From: Impatiens glandulifera
Lineage: Eukaryota > Streptophyta > Magnoliopsida > Ericales > Balsaminaceae
DNA: 64,000 nucleotides
Direction of reading: 5' to 3'
Assembly: GCF_907164915.1 (NCBI RefSeq)
Contig: NC_061868.1
Span: 44,887,689 to 44,951,688, forward strand
Shown: one piece after another, positions 1-13,454 of the stretch
How the letters are laid out: each line of letters opens with the position of its first letter
Numbering within the stretch: position 1 is the first letter of the stretch
The notes under the pieces: generated by a model
What the model was told of the DNA's origin: nothing
Database searches by the model: none
Seen by the model: the letters and a program-made list of their open reading frames with translations, nothing else
Translations under genes and position numbers: made by a program

Positions 1-472
1 TTATATATCTATATATTTTTTAAAATTTAAACAATTATTGGACGACAGTCATTAAACCTTATTGTTGTGCCCGACTTAATTATATTTTGATAATTCTAAA
101 GATTTCCTTATCCATTTGTTAGTAATAAAAAATGCTGCTTATAAAAATATTAAAAATTAATATTTATATTAAAAAGAGAAAATATATATTTAAAGTAAGA
201 AATGATGAACTTTTCCTTGAAATTCCAATGTGGGCGTACAGTATTTTACACGCCGCCCCGCCTCCAAATAAGGAAAATAAAACATTAAAATGTTTTTTTT
301 AATTTAATTTAAATTCAATTCAATTCTTTATTACGTGCATTCCACTGCCAAACCTCGCACAATCTCAAGATTCTCAACCACCGTCAATATACATATTTAA
401 TTTTATTTAGACTTTTCAAAAATGTCTCTAGCTTAATTAAAATAGTCAAAATTAAGAGCCATTTAATTTCTT
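1..472. other. Gene-free AT-rich upstream sequence
   Basis: No coding frame or RNA gene is visible. The last part, from about 405, is homologous to the sequence upstream of the paralogous gene at 10059 and is described as a promoter block. Confidence 0.6.
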
Positions 473-556
473 ATGAACCCTACAAGAAGGTCACATGAAA
501 ATTCCCTTTTAATTTCTCTATTTATACTTAGTTTCCTACAAAATCATCCAAGACTA
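415..556 (+). promoter_or_regulatory. Duplicated promoter/leader of the first small CxxHP gene
   Basis: This block aligns closely with 9905-10058 ahead of the paralogue, including a shared TATA-like CTATTTATA at 518-526 (10014-10022 in the other copy). The TATA box lies about 30-40 bp before the ATG at 557, so the untranslated leader should be very short. An upstream in-frame ATG at 473 precedes the TATA box, and its frame is not kept in the paralogue, so it is unlikely to be the start. Confidence 0.55.
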
Positions 557-1024
557 ATGAATATGGAAAACAAAAGGAATATGGCAAGTTGCAAGAAGCA
601 TCCCAAGCACAAACAATCCCCCGGAGTATGCTCCATTTGTTTGAACGATAAGCTTTCCAAGATATCGTCAACATCATCTTTGCGAAAATATAATACGCGT
701 TCTTCGTGTTCTTCTTCTTTGTCGTCAATTTCTTCAATTTCATCCGACGCATCTCCGGTTCCATATCAACATTATAACGATGGTCGGTTTTCTTTGGGCG
801 GGAAAAGTGCGGTGATGCTCATGAAGAGCACGTCCATGGCTTTTGAGTTTGATCATAGAAAAAGAGATATTGGATCGGATCATGGGTTAATGAAGAAGGA
901 CAAGAAGAAAACCGGGTTTTGGTCTAAGTTACTTCGAGCTAGGACTAGTAAGAGTATCGACCATGGCTTGGTTCGTTCTAGGACCACGAGAGAAAGAGTA
1001 AATGCGTCGACTAGGGTTCATTAA
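557..1024 (+). CDS. Small plant CxxHP...CxxCL protein (copy 1)
   Basis: Intronless, 155 aa from the ATG at 557. The start was chosen because it follows the conserved TATA box and because similarity to the paralogue at 10059 begins just downstream, at MASC. The N-terminus carries a compact Cys/His motif (ASCKKHPKHKQSPGVCSICL) like the first part of plant OCTOPUS/DUF740-type proteins. A Ser-rich low-complexity stretch follows, then a basic C-terminal motif (GFWSKLLRARTSKSIDHGLV) that is the other strongly conserved part. There is no signal peptide or membrane segment. The function is unknown; the Cys/His motif could bind a metal, which is inference. The two copies are about 9.5 kb apart in the same orientation and flank BRX1, so they arose by local duplication including their promoters. 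Confidence 0.75.
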   Translation: MNMENKRNMASCKKHPKHKQSPGVCSICLNDKLSKISSTSSLRKYNTRSSCSSSLSSISSISSDASPVPYQHYNDGRFSLGGKSAVMLMKSTSMAFEFDHRKRDIGSDHGLMKKDKKKTGFWSKLLRARTSKSIDHGLVRSRTTRERVNASTRVH

Positions 1025-2584
1025 AGGATTGATGTGGTGTTTCTCTTTTTTATTTTTTTCCTTGATCTTCTTTGTTTGTTTAATTTCTTGGATGGATACT
1101 ACACAATGAAAATTATCCCTTTATTACAAGATTGCATGCATGATATGATCAATGTAAAAGAATGTGGAGATGTAAATATGGAGAGATTTGATCTAGTATT
1201 GTCCATAATTTCTATTTTCAAAATTTAGATTTTTATGTTTTTGCAACAAATGAAGAAGTCTTTCTAATTCATGATTCTCCTTGAGAAGAAAGGTTGAAAA
1301 GTCATTTTCTTATTTTCCTTCAATGTTTCTTTTGCATCGGAGAGGAACGCGTAAGAACCTACCGTTGTGAGGGGTACTTCTCAAACAGGTGCTCCTCCAT
1401 CTCTATATAACCGCTGGTTTCTCAAGAATACGCAAGTGTCTATTTTTTTCAACACTTAGATTTGAGTTGGTATTATATCTTTTTCGTTGCGATATCTTGT
1501 GTGACTGAATCGGATTTTTATTCTTCAATTTTATAATTTGAGATTCTAAATAATATTCATTTAAATCTTCTGATTGGACTCTTAGTGATTATTTCTCGAG
1601 TTCAAGTTTGTTTCTTCTTTACAACAAAAAAGATAATTGTTATCGGATCTGAATTTGTTTTTTTGTCTTTTCAATAAAGAGTCACTGAAATTGATTTCTC
1701 AAGTTGTTGTAGACCTTCTTACAAGTATCCTTCCATTAATTCGATACTTCCATTATTTCTTCGGATTTATCACAATTTTTTTCCCAATAGATGATTAATT
1801 ATCATTTGATCGAATATTTTTTGACGTTGTTTATTAACCTTCGATCAAGAACAATTTTCAATACCGCTCAAAATATTTGATAGAGATTTTACGACATTGT
1901 TTGATTGATTTGCTAGACCCATCACGTATATCACGTATATGGATATTTAGAGTCACCGCCAAGAATTTGAAAGAATATTGTTGAATTTTCTTTCTTAAAA
2001 AACTAATTATTACAAATGTCGTAATATTTAATATATAGATTTTTATTTGTATATTTTTTATTTTGTTTACTATTATTTTGTAATTTAATTTAATATATAA
2101 TTCTTGAATTAATTCTAAAAAAAGTCAAATGAAATGTACATTTACAAGGAGTAGTAAAAACCTTTATGAAACAATTTCGCACAAAGTTAGCCTGTTTAAA
2201 AAAAATCTAAATAAACAAATATATATTCAAATATATAAATATAAATGTTCAATTAGACATGGACACCTATACTAAAGAATTAGACACGGACAATTTCTAA
2301 TATTATCTATTGTGACAATGGATATTGTTGGTTTCTTTTTCATATTTTATTTTTCATCTTTATCATCTTAAGGTTTACTAATAAACGATAATAGATTAAG
2401 TAACGGGTCATGTACGTACCTAATCAACTAAAAAATACCTAATCAACTAAAAGTTCTTAAACCTAGTTTGTTTTAGAAGATTGTGAATTCGATTATGGTT
2501 ATTCCGCCAATGGATGTTGTATATATTAGGTGGGATTTTGAACCATTAATGCATGAAAAACGGATATAATATGTATAGGGGAAA
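1025..2584. other. Intergenic, no gene recognised
   Basis: The sequence is AT-rich with no convincing coding frame. The stretch 1300-2000 is less AT-biased and contains a TATA-like CTCTATATAAC near 1400, so it may be a decayed transposon or LTR fragment, but no boundaries or coding remnants could be found. Confidence 0.5.
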
Positions 2585-3247
2585 AATTATCGATATTTTA
2601 GGTAAAATATTATACTCAATATATTAAAAATATCAATTTTTTTGGTATACCAAAAAAAATTTAAATTATTGTATCGATACCTAAATTATTGATAAGATGT
2701 ATGAGATTTTCAAAATTTAAGTATATGGGAATATACAGAGATAATATTTATAAATTAATATATATATATATATATATATAATACTTAAAAACTATATTGA
2801 TGTGATATTAATTTAACTATATAAATATTATTTTTGAATTAAATTTATAATTATATTATAATATTATTTAATATATATATATATAATTTCTAGCCATTTT
2901 ATTTTTCAATATATAAAACTAATTTAATTTAATTTATTATAAAATATATTTTTTTAAATAAACTTAATTAAGTTTAATATGTTACCGATAATTATTTTAG
3001 GTAAAATATTATACCATAATATATTAAAAATATCAATTTTTTTGGTATACCAAAAAAATTTTTAATTATAGTATCGATATCGAAATTATTGATAAGTTAA
3101 ATATATGAGATTTTCAAAATTTAAGTATACCGGGATATACCGAGATAATATTTATAAATATATATATAGAGAGAGATGTGATATTAATTTAACTATATAA
3201 ATATTATTTTTGAATTAAATTTATAATTATATTATAATATTATTTAT

Positions 3248-3278
<31 letters not shown>

Positions 3279-3360
3279 TAGGCATTTTATTAATTTTATT
3301 TATTATAAAATATTTTTTTTAAATAAAATTAATTAAGTTTAATATGTTACCAAATTTATT
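2585..3360. repeat. Direct tandem duplication, about 400-bp unit
   Basis: Two adjacent diverged copies, about 2585-2985 and 2986-3360. Each starts with an ATTTTAGGTAAAATATTATA-type segment. Both then share TCAATTTTTTTGGTATACCA, a GATAAG...GAGATTTTCAAAATTTAAGTAT block, a short TA microsatellite and an AATATTATTT tail. The copies differ mostly in microsatellite length. Confidence 0.75.
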
Positions 3361-3599
3361 TCAAATACAAAACACCCTAGCCTACATTTTAATCTAACTT
3401 GAAAATTATTATTATATTTATTTTGGTTAACTTCAATTTTTGTAAATAATTTTTATTCTTAACATTTGATAATTTATAAGAAGGTTAGATTTTAAAAAGA
3501 ATATTTTATTTTATTTTAAATATCTTTAATTTTAATTTTGTGTAATTCTTAACATATTAAATTGATTTTTTTTTGTTAAGTTAATATATTATTCTAATA

Positions 3600-3723
3600 T
3601 TATAATACCAATACAGTGCTAACTCAAAATCAAGATATATCAAAATTAAAGTAAGATAAATATTATAATACCAATACAATGCTAACTCAAAATCAAAATA
3701 TACCAAAATTAAAGTAAGATAAA
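3600..3723. repeat. Tandem duplication, about 62-bp unit
   Basis: Two nearly identical adjacent copies, 3600-3661 and 3662-3723, each holding AATACCAATACA.TGCTAACT followed by AAAATTAAAGTAAGATAAA. A few substitutions separate them. Confidence 0.8.
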
Positions 3724-4270
3724 GAGTGTCAAAGTATTTGAAATATAAGTTTCATCTTTTTATGTATGGATGTGGGCTGTCAAGTATTTGAAGCAGTAAT
3801 TGATATCTCAGTTACTCTATAATTGTTGAATTAATTGGATGAAGATGTGTTTGACCTATAATATGTTTTAAAAGAAATCAAATAATTAATAATGTGAAAT
3901 ATTTTAATAAAATCTCAATAGAGAAAAAGTTTTATATTTATTAAGGTCAAACTTTGAACCATTTTAACAATAGAATTCAGCCTGAAAGGAAGCAAAATAA
4001 TTTTTTTTTAAACACTAAAGAAAAACAAAATCACTGAGACATGAAGCTAAGGTTTTCATCCAAATGATTCTAACAAAAAGGAAGATAGTGCAATACAATA
4101 AAAGGTACCAAGACATAGCAAATAAAAAGGTAATTCAATACATGCTACATCGATTCAAACTATCAAAACAATAACAAAAAAGTGTGCTAGTTCGGGGTGT
4201 TGCGAAAATCATGAGACCACTTGGTTCTAGGAAGAAATAAAAAGAGTCCGATGAAGGCAATTGGGTTTCA
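3724..4270. other. 3' flank of BRX1
   Basis: No gene seen. The part close to 4270 is presumably the 3' untranslated region of the leftward-transcribed BRX1 gene. Confidence 0.5.
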
Positions 4271-6592
4271 TCAATCCTGCCACATATCTGCAAATTCGTC
4301 TCGCTCAAGAGGATTTGCGTCCTCATGTTGCTTTCTCCTAATCTTAGCTTTAACTTTCATCGCAAATTTACTACCCTTCTTTCTTTTCTCTAGTGCTCGA
4401 ATCTGGACATATTATATAAAATGTTGAAGCCATTTTAGTTTTCTTTTTATAAACCACAGCGAATAAAGGTGTCTAATATCTGAGATGAAGGATTAATGTA
4501 CCTGGTTTGGAGAAACATAGTATGGATTCTCGTAGAGTGTCGGCCCCCCAAAGCTGCCCCCAAATATCTTGATTGGATTCATGCAAAATCTAGGACCAGT
4601 CTGTGACATAAAAACAAATACCAATCTTAGATTAGAAAGAAAAAAACATTGGGCTATTTTGTTTCTACATAGTAATAAGAATGTCATCTTGCCAAACCTC
4701 TACAAGGGTCATTTTATCCAAACCACCCCGATCAACTTTGTCGATTTCACTGTGTGGAGCCGATATCTGTTGACATAATCCAAAAAATAATTTTCAATAT
4801 TTCCATTCATACCAACATGTAATAAAGAGAATGTAGAAGTGACAATGTATTCATAATAAACCTGGTAATTACGGAACCAAATATGGTCATCAAGAATGGA
4901 GAAGACAAACACATGATCGTGAAACGGTTTAGACTTCCTATGATCCTTTGGGGTTCCAAATATCTGTACAAAAAGAAAAAGGTTAGTGCAGTAATGTAAT
5001 ATGCAAGTACTGTCCAGCATGATGGAGTATCACCCAATCAGACAGACATTGGAGAAACCATGAGAATAGTAAAAATCATTAATTTCTCAAAAAAAGAAAG
5101 AAAAAAATATATCATTTAAAGCAATAACATTTTGTAGTATATTCTGCTGAACACCATTATCATTTGTTTCCTCAAATAAATTTATAAGTAATAAGAAAGC
5201 AATGGATTGATTGGAAACACTGCTTCATCTAGCGTTCCCTTGTGGGTGAGGATCCAGATGAGATTCTGTTTGGAAACAAAATATATCTAGTCCAAATTCA
5301 GCAGTGAAATTTGAGCTTGATGAGGACTTCTTTGGAAATATTCTGGGTTATTTGAATGAAAAAATAAACTTGTTTCATGAAGAAATGGATTATTTGAATT
5401 AGATGAGTATCTTTTGTATTTTAAAATTTAAAATGTTACAGATAATAAAGGGTATTTTGGTATTTTAGTCATTTATTTGAATTATGGAGTAAAGGGTTAT
5501 TTGGTCAAACAAGACCTTGATCTTCAAGCCGGAGGCCTACAAACTGTATAAATTTTATGGTAAACGGGTGGTTGGATAGTTGATGGAAGGCGTTTAATGG
5601 TTAGAAGGTTTTTAGCGTACACCGACATGTAAAACCATTAAGACCACTGATCTGAATTATTCAAAAATTATTGGTTGTTTCAAAACCAGGTCTAGTTCAA
5701 CATCCCATAAGTGAGAGAAAACTGAGACTGGAAAGAGTAAGAAATAAGTCTTAATTTGCTCAACCCAAAGTGAGAATTTAACATTCATATACCTGCATAA
5801 TAATTTCTTTAATGAGTTTCCAGTGAGGAGAGCTATCAAAGTTGGTTGAAAATGTCAAAATAGGACGTGAAGCTTTCAAATGATTTCCTGTAAGCTTCAG
5901 TTCTTCCATGGTGTGAACTTCATAAACAAAAAACAGAAAAAGAAAAGTCAGGGTAATAAAAATTGCTGGCTTTGGATAATCTTCAAAGCTGTATTGGAAA
6001 CATTACCAGCATTCACTATGAATTTCACAGAAGGGCCACCAGGACTCTTTGCCATCCACAAATAAAGATCTCTCTGCTTTCTGCACTGTGAATAGAAAAC
6101 AAACATGTAAGCATCGAAGAGCATATCTAGATAAATTACATCGGAGAAGAAAAGTACCTCAAAGAACAGAGCTGAAGAACATCCTTTAAGATCTACGAGC
6201 TCATTCAAAGTTGCTCCTTTGCTCTGTTTTGATTCAACCTTGTTATCCTTCTTACAGTGAGGCAATAGCGATATCACATTCATCATCAGATGTCGATACC
6301 TGCAAATCACAAAATCCCACACAAGGAGTTTTCTTTATTTCATATCAACCCTAAAATCAGTAATACATATCGGAAATTAAGCGAAAGTAAAGCAAATGTC
6401 GAACCTGTAACTAATCCTGCGGGAACAAGTAACCAAAACCTTTTCCTTATTTCTGAATATTACAGAATCAGTTTCTTTTTCCTCAACTTTATCCTTCCAT
6501 CCCGTAAGTGTTCGCTGAGGTCTCTCTTCAGCAGCATCATTTTTCTTCTCGGGGACAGCAACCACTTCGGTATGTTTTCGCTTCTTACCCAT
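4271..6592 (-). CDS. BRX1: Ribosome biogenesis protein BRX1 homologue (Brix domain)
   Basis: Eight exons (6592-6405, 6299-6158, 6085-6007, 5917-5793, 4963-4862, 4766-4698, 4600-4502, 4402-4271) join in phase through GT-AG introns to 311 aa, close to the 315 aa of Arabidopsis BRX1. BRX1 proteins act in the nucleolus in assembly of the large ribosomal subunit. The N-terminus is basic and nuclear-signal-like (MGKKRKH). The Brix domain runs from about residue 48 to 235, with FRNKEKVLVTCSRR, a HLMMNVISLLPHCKKD segment, HDHVFVFSILDDHIWFRNYQ, and then NPIKIFGGSFGGPTLYENP. The C-terminus is Lys/Arg-rich and ends in a conserved NPLE.DEFADMW motif. No frameshift or premature stop was found. A leader intron lies just upstream. 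Confidence 0.95.
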
Positions 6593-7135
6593 TAAGTCAC
6601 AAATTTCTGTAAAATTGAATGAATCTCTCTAAGAAAACAAGGAAATAAAGTGAATAGACACAGAACAACCTTACCTAAGAACAAAAGGAGCACTATAAAT
6701 AATACCAGCTAGTATAATCTTAGTAAAATTCCACTCCTACTCTAATTTGAATGAAAGTAATCATCTCACTTAACTAATGAATAACTATCTAACTACAAAA
6801 AAACATGATTATCCTGTGTTATGAAGCGTATCATCTTCATGCCCTCAAACTAATCTAGTAATCATTAGTAAGCTAGGACGATGAAATCTTGAAGAAAAAC
6901 TGAAACAATCAACAGGAAAACGAACATTTGATAAACACATACAGTCCTGTCCTTACAACAGAGAATTGAAGCAAAACAATGATTCAACTTTCTTTCCATG
7001 ATTATAGCATCCTATTTTGATAAGCTAGGTTAGGAATTGTCTCGAACCAAATTTAACAACATATTTAAAGAATGAACATCAATCAACAATTACAGTATGT
7101 TCACAGCTAGACCATAGAGTAGCAAAACACTTACA
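6593..7135 (-). other. BRX1 5' untranslated region with probable leader intron (6607-7134)
   Basis: On the minus strand a strong donor GTAAGTG begins at 7134. A strong acceptor ending TTTTACAG, at 6607, lies 14 nt before the BRX1 ATG. No coding frame explains this interval, so a 528-nt intron in the 5' leader is the simplest reading. Transcript evidence would settle it. Confidence 0.6.
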
Positions 7136-7457
7136 TTGAGCGGATAAACAAATTGATGATCCTAGTCATCAACTGGATTGCCGCTGCTTCACAAAACTAG
7201 AGCTCGGTCACCTGGAGCTTGAACAAAGAATTGGAGAATATAGAGATTCTGTATTCAATCAAACGGGAAGCGAAGATTAATGGCGGTGGTCACCCTTGGC
7301 TCGTCTTCTCCCTTTCTTCATGCGCCTATATTAGCCCTAGAAGCGGGGTCTTCTTCACTAATGGGCTTTTCAGTTTCGAAAGTCCAATGGTTATTTGTTT
7401 AGTTGGGCTCCACATGGATTGATCCATCTGCAAAAAAAGGCCTTGTTTCAAGTCCGG
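7136..7457. other. Presumed BRX1 promoter and first leader exon
   Basis: No coding gene is supported. The short plus-strand frame at 7219-7422 has no recognisable similarity. The interval lies between the inferred leader intron of BRX1 and the adjacent transposon. Confidence 0.4.
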
Positions 7458-7466
7458 CTATTTAGA

Positions 7467-8813
7467 GAATCATTTCCTGTCTTACCCACCTTTCAAACAA
7501 TTTTTCTCAAACTACCCACCTTTTCATTCACATTCCCAAACTACCCACCTTTCTCTCTCTAAATCATTAATCAACCTATTAATTAACCCACTCTCTATCT
7601 TAACTCACTAATTAACTCACTTTCTCTCTCTAAACCCATTAATTAACTCCTCTCTTTCTTTCAACTATTAATTAATATCCTCACTTTTAAAATATTAATT
7701 AATTCAATTGAAATATATTATATAAATATTAAAATAAAATAACACATATGTTTTATTTTTATTTAAATCTATAAATATAATATATATAGTTCAAATTAAA
7801 TACACTAAATTAAATAATTTAAATAGCTATTATAAATTAAAATAAAATAGAATACATTACATAAACGGGAACTTGAAATAAAATATATTACATAAACATT
7901 AAAATAAAATACATTACATCACAATAAAATACATAACATAAACATTACAATAAAATAAAATACATAATAAATATTAATCACGTTCAATATACAATAAAAT
8001 GCATATTTTATCTTTATAATTCATTTTTTTTATATTTGAAACTGCGACGTTTAATGACCTTCAAAATGGTCAAACTTATTGTCAAAGGTCAAGAGAATTA
8101 TTTGAAACTGTTGAGAAAAAAACATCATCACACAAGGTTATTCCATACAATGAACAAAGAGGAGTCTTCGAAATCGTTAATGCACAATACAGAACCATAA
8201 ATGGATATTGGAAGGGTGGTAACAAACATAATGTGAATTTATATAGAGGTTTTTGCTCTTGTGAAAAATGGAGTAGATATCATAAAATTGAATTATAAAG
8301 ATAAAATATGCATTTTATTGTATATTGAACGTGGTTAATATTTATTATGTATTTTATTTTATTGTAATGCTTATGTTATGTATTTTATTGTGATGTAATG
8401 TATTTTATTTTAATGTTTATGTAATATATTTTATTTCAAGTTCCCGTTTATGTAATATATTCTATTTTATTTTAATTTATAATAGCTATTTAAATTATTT
8501 AATTTTGTGTATTTAATTTGAACTATATATATTATATTTATAGATTTAAATAAAAATAAAACATATGTGTTATTTTATTTTAATATTTATATAATATATT
8601 TTAATTGAATTAATTAATAGTTTAAAAGTGAGGATATTAATTAATAGTTGAAAGAGAGAGAGAGTTAATTAGTGGGTTAAGATAGAGAATGAGTTAATTA
8701 ATGGGTTGATTAATGATTTAGAGAGAGAAAGGTGGGTAGTTTGGGAATGTGAATGAAAAGGTGGGTAGTTTGGGAAAAATTGTTTGAAAGGTGGGTAGGA
8801 CAGGAAATAGTTC
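7467..8813. mobile_element. Mutator-like element (MULE) with long terminal inverted repeats
   Basis: A 1347-bp foldback element. The left TIR (7467 to about 8022) is the reverse complement of the right one (about 8290-8813), over more than 500 bp. Ends are GAATCATTTCCTGTC on the left and GAACTATTTCCTGTC when the right end is reversed. It is flanked by a perfect 9-bp direct repeat CTATTTAGA (7458-7466 and 8814-8822), the target-site length of Mutator elements. The roughly 265-bp centre holds a fragment of MULE transposase. TIRs this long relative to the centre make a nearly complete hairpin, so the element cannot be autonomous but could be a strong small-RNA source. Confidence 0.9.
8035..8298 (+). 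pseudogene. MULE transposase fragment, SWIM zinc-finger region
   Basis: The unique centre of the element has one open frame of about 87 codons without a usable start. It reads NGYWKGGNKHNVNL and then CSCEKWSRYH, which matches the stretch leading into and beginning the SWIM zinc finger (CxC...CxH) of plant MuDR-type transposases. The frame reaches a TAA inside the right TIR before the second Cys-His pair, so the finger is incomplete. This identifies the element's parent as a MULE independently of its ends. Confidence 0.75.
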
Positions 8814-8822
8814 CTATTTAGA

Positions 8823-9904
8823 CATTTCTATTATTTTTAGTTTTATTTTCTAATATTTATATATTTTTTCAATATAAAATAATTAATTCCATATTATATA
8901 TATTATTGATAACACATACACATACATACACATGACCCAAAAATTTTCATTCAGCTTAATAAACTAACAAACTAGTTAATTACCATTGAATATTACCAAT
9001 ATTTATATTATTTTTTAATAATATTTTAATATTGTAAATAAGTTAAATTGTTTTGAAATTGATAAAATATTTAAGCACGTACAATTATGGTTTTATATTT
9101 TTTTTTTTAAAAATAGTGATACCCAGACGAATTCAGAAATAGAGTTACGTTGGACTTTATAAATTTGAGATGAGCATAAAAGAAAATGATTATTTTTAAT
9201 TTTTTTAATAAATTGGGTCAATTTGGATATTGGCATCTTTTTATGAAATTGAGAAGGAACTAGTTAATAATATTGAAAAATTGAAAATTTAAAAAATAAA
9301 AATAAAGGATTATGTCCCATTCCTATGCCAAACAAAATTTATGAATTATTTTTGGTAGTATTTGTCGTTGAGTGATGTGTTTAATTATATAAACTTGATT
9401 AAATATAACAATAGTGTATCAAACTTCTAACAAAAACTAATGTATACATAAACATAATATGGTTCAATAGGTACCAAAGTTATAAAATAATAACTTTATA
9501 TATCATGTATTTATAATGTTGGATGACTTTCAATATTGATTTATGTTAATTTATTTACTTTTATAAATAAAGGTCACAGTTCAGGGGCTAAAATCAATTT
9601 CAAATATTTGATTTGTACTTAACTTAAGACTTAAGAAAATTTTGTTTATAATTAAACAAAATAAAATTAAAGGGGCAAAAGATTTTAAATTTTTTTTTGG
9701 AGGTGTATACTTTATTTTTTCTAAGAATGAATTTGTATTATGTATTATTCAAAAATTAAAAACAAACCGATACAACAAAAGTTGAAATATTAAAATACAT
9801 TAATAGAACAAAACTATGACTTGAAAAGCACCCATGACCCATCATATGACCTTAACCACCGACTTCTTCTCCTATCATCACAACCGTCTATATTTATTTT
9901 CTAT
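8823..9904. other. Intergenic, no gene recognised
   Basis: Very AT-rich sequence with poly-T and poly-A tracts and no coding frame of interest. It separates the MULE from the duplicated promoter block at 9905. Confidence 0.55.
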
Positions 9905-10058
9905 CTAGACTTTTCCAAATGTCTCGTGCTTAATTAAACTAGTCAAAATTAGGAGCCATTTCATTTCTTATGAACCTTACAAGAAGGTCACATTGGAAGT
10001 CCCCTTAATTTCTCTATTTATACTCGTTTCCTACAAACCCTAGATCGAAGACTAATAA
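9905..10058 (+). promoter_or_regulatory. Duplicated promoter/leader of the second small CxxHP gene
   Basis: Homologous to 415-556. It holds the shared blocks GTCAAAATTAGGAGCCATTT and TTAATTTCTCTATTTATACT with the TATA-like CTATTTATA at 10014-10022, about 37 bp before the ATG. Similarity stops a little upstream of 9900, which marks the edge of the duplicated unit. Confidence 0.55.
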
Positions 10059-10532
10059 ATGAAACAAACTATTGAAAACAATAGGATGGCAAGTTGCAAT
10101 AAGCACCCCAAGCACAAACAATCCCCCGGAGTATGCTCCATTTGTTTGAACGAGAGGCTTTCAAAGATACCGACAACATCATCTTTGAGAAACTATAATT
10201 CGATTTCTTCGTTCTCTTCTTCTTTGTCGTCAATTTCTTCGATTTCCTCTTATGCATCTCCGGTTCCATGTCAACATTACGATGGTCGGATTTCAATAGA
10301 GTCAAAAAGACAATATTCTATGTCATTCTTAAGAAAAATTCACCAGAAAAGCACGGTGATGCTCACAAAGAGCACGTCAATGGCTTTTGTATCATGTGTC
10401 ATTGTACCGGACCATGGGTCAATGAAGATGGACAAGAAGAAAAGTGGGCTATGGTCCAAGTTACTTCGAGCTAGGACAAGTAAGAGTATCGATCATGGAT
10501 TGGTTCGTTCAAGGTCGTCTAGGGTTCATTAA
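10059..10532 (+). CDS. Small plant CxxHP...CxxCL protein (copy 2)
   Basis: Intronless, 157 aa, paralogue of the gene at 557. It keeps the N-terminal motif (ASCNKHPKHKQSPGVCSICL), the Ser-rich middle (SSFSSSLSSISSISS) and the basic C-terminal motif (WSKLLRARTSKSIDHGLVRS). It has a short insertion in the middle (around QYSMSFLRKIHQKS) that copy 1 lacks. A later ATG at 10086 begins the conserved core and is an alternative start, but the 10059 ATG is the first after the TATA box. Function unknown; no signal peptide or membrane span. Retention of both ends with a divergent centre suggests both copies are functional proteins. Confidence 0.75.
   Translation: MKQTIENNRMASCNKHPKHKQSPGVCSICLNERLSKIPTTSSLRNYNSISSFSSSLSSISSISSYASPVPCQHYDGRISIESKRQYSMSFLRKIHQKSTVMLTKSTSMAFVSCVIVPDHGSMKMDKKKSGLWSKLLRARTSKSIDHGLVRSRSSRVH

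Positions 10533-13454
<2,922 letters not shown>

Noticed and set aside
473..556. Upstream extension of the first small gene to an ATG at 473
   Set aside because: It lies before the conserved TATA box, and the paralogue does not keep the frame there.
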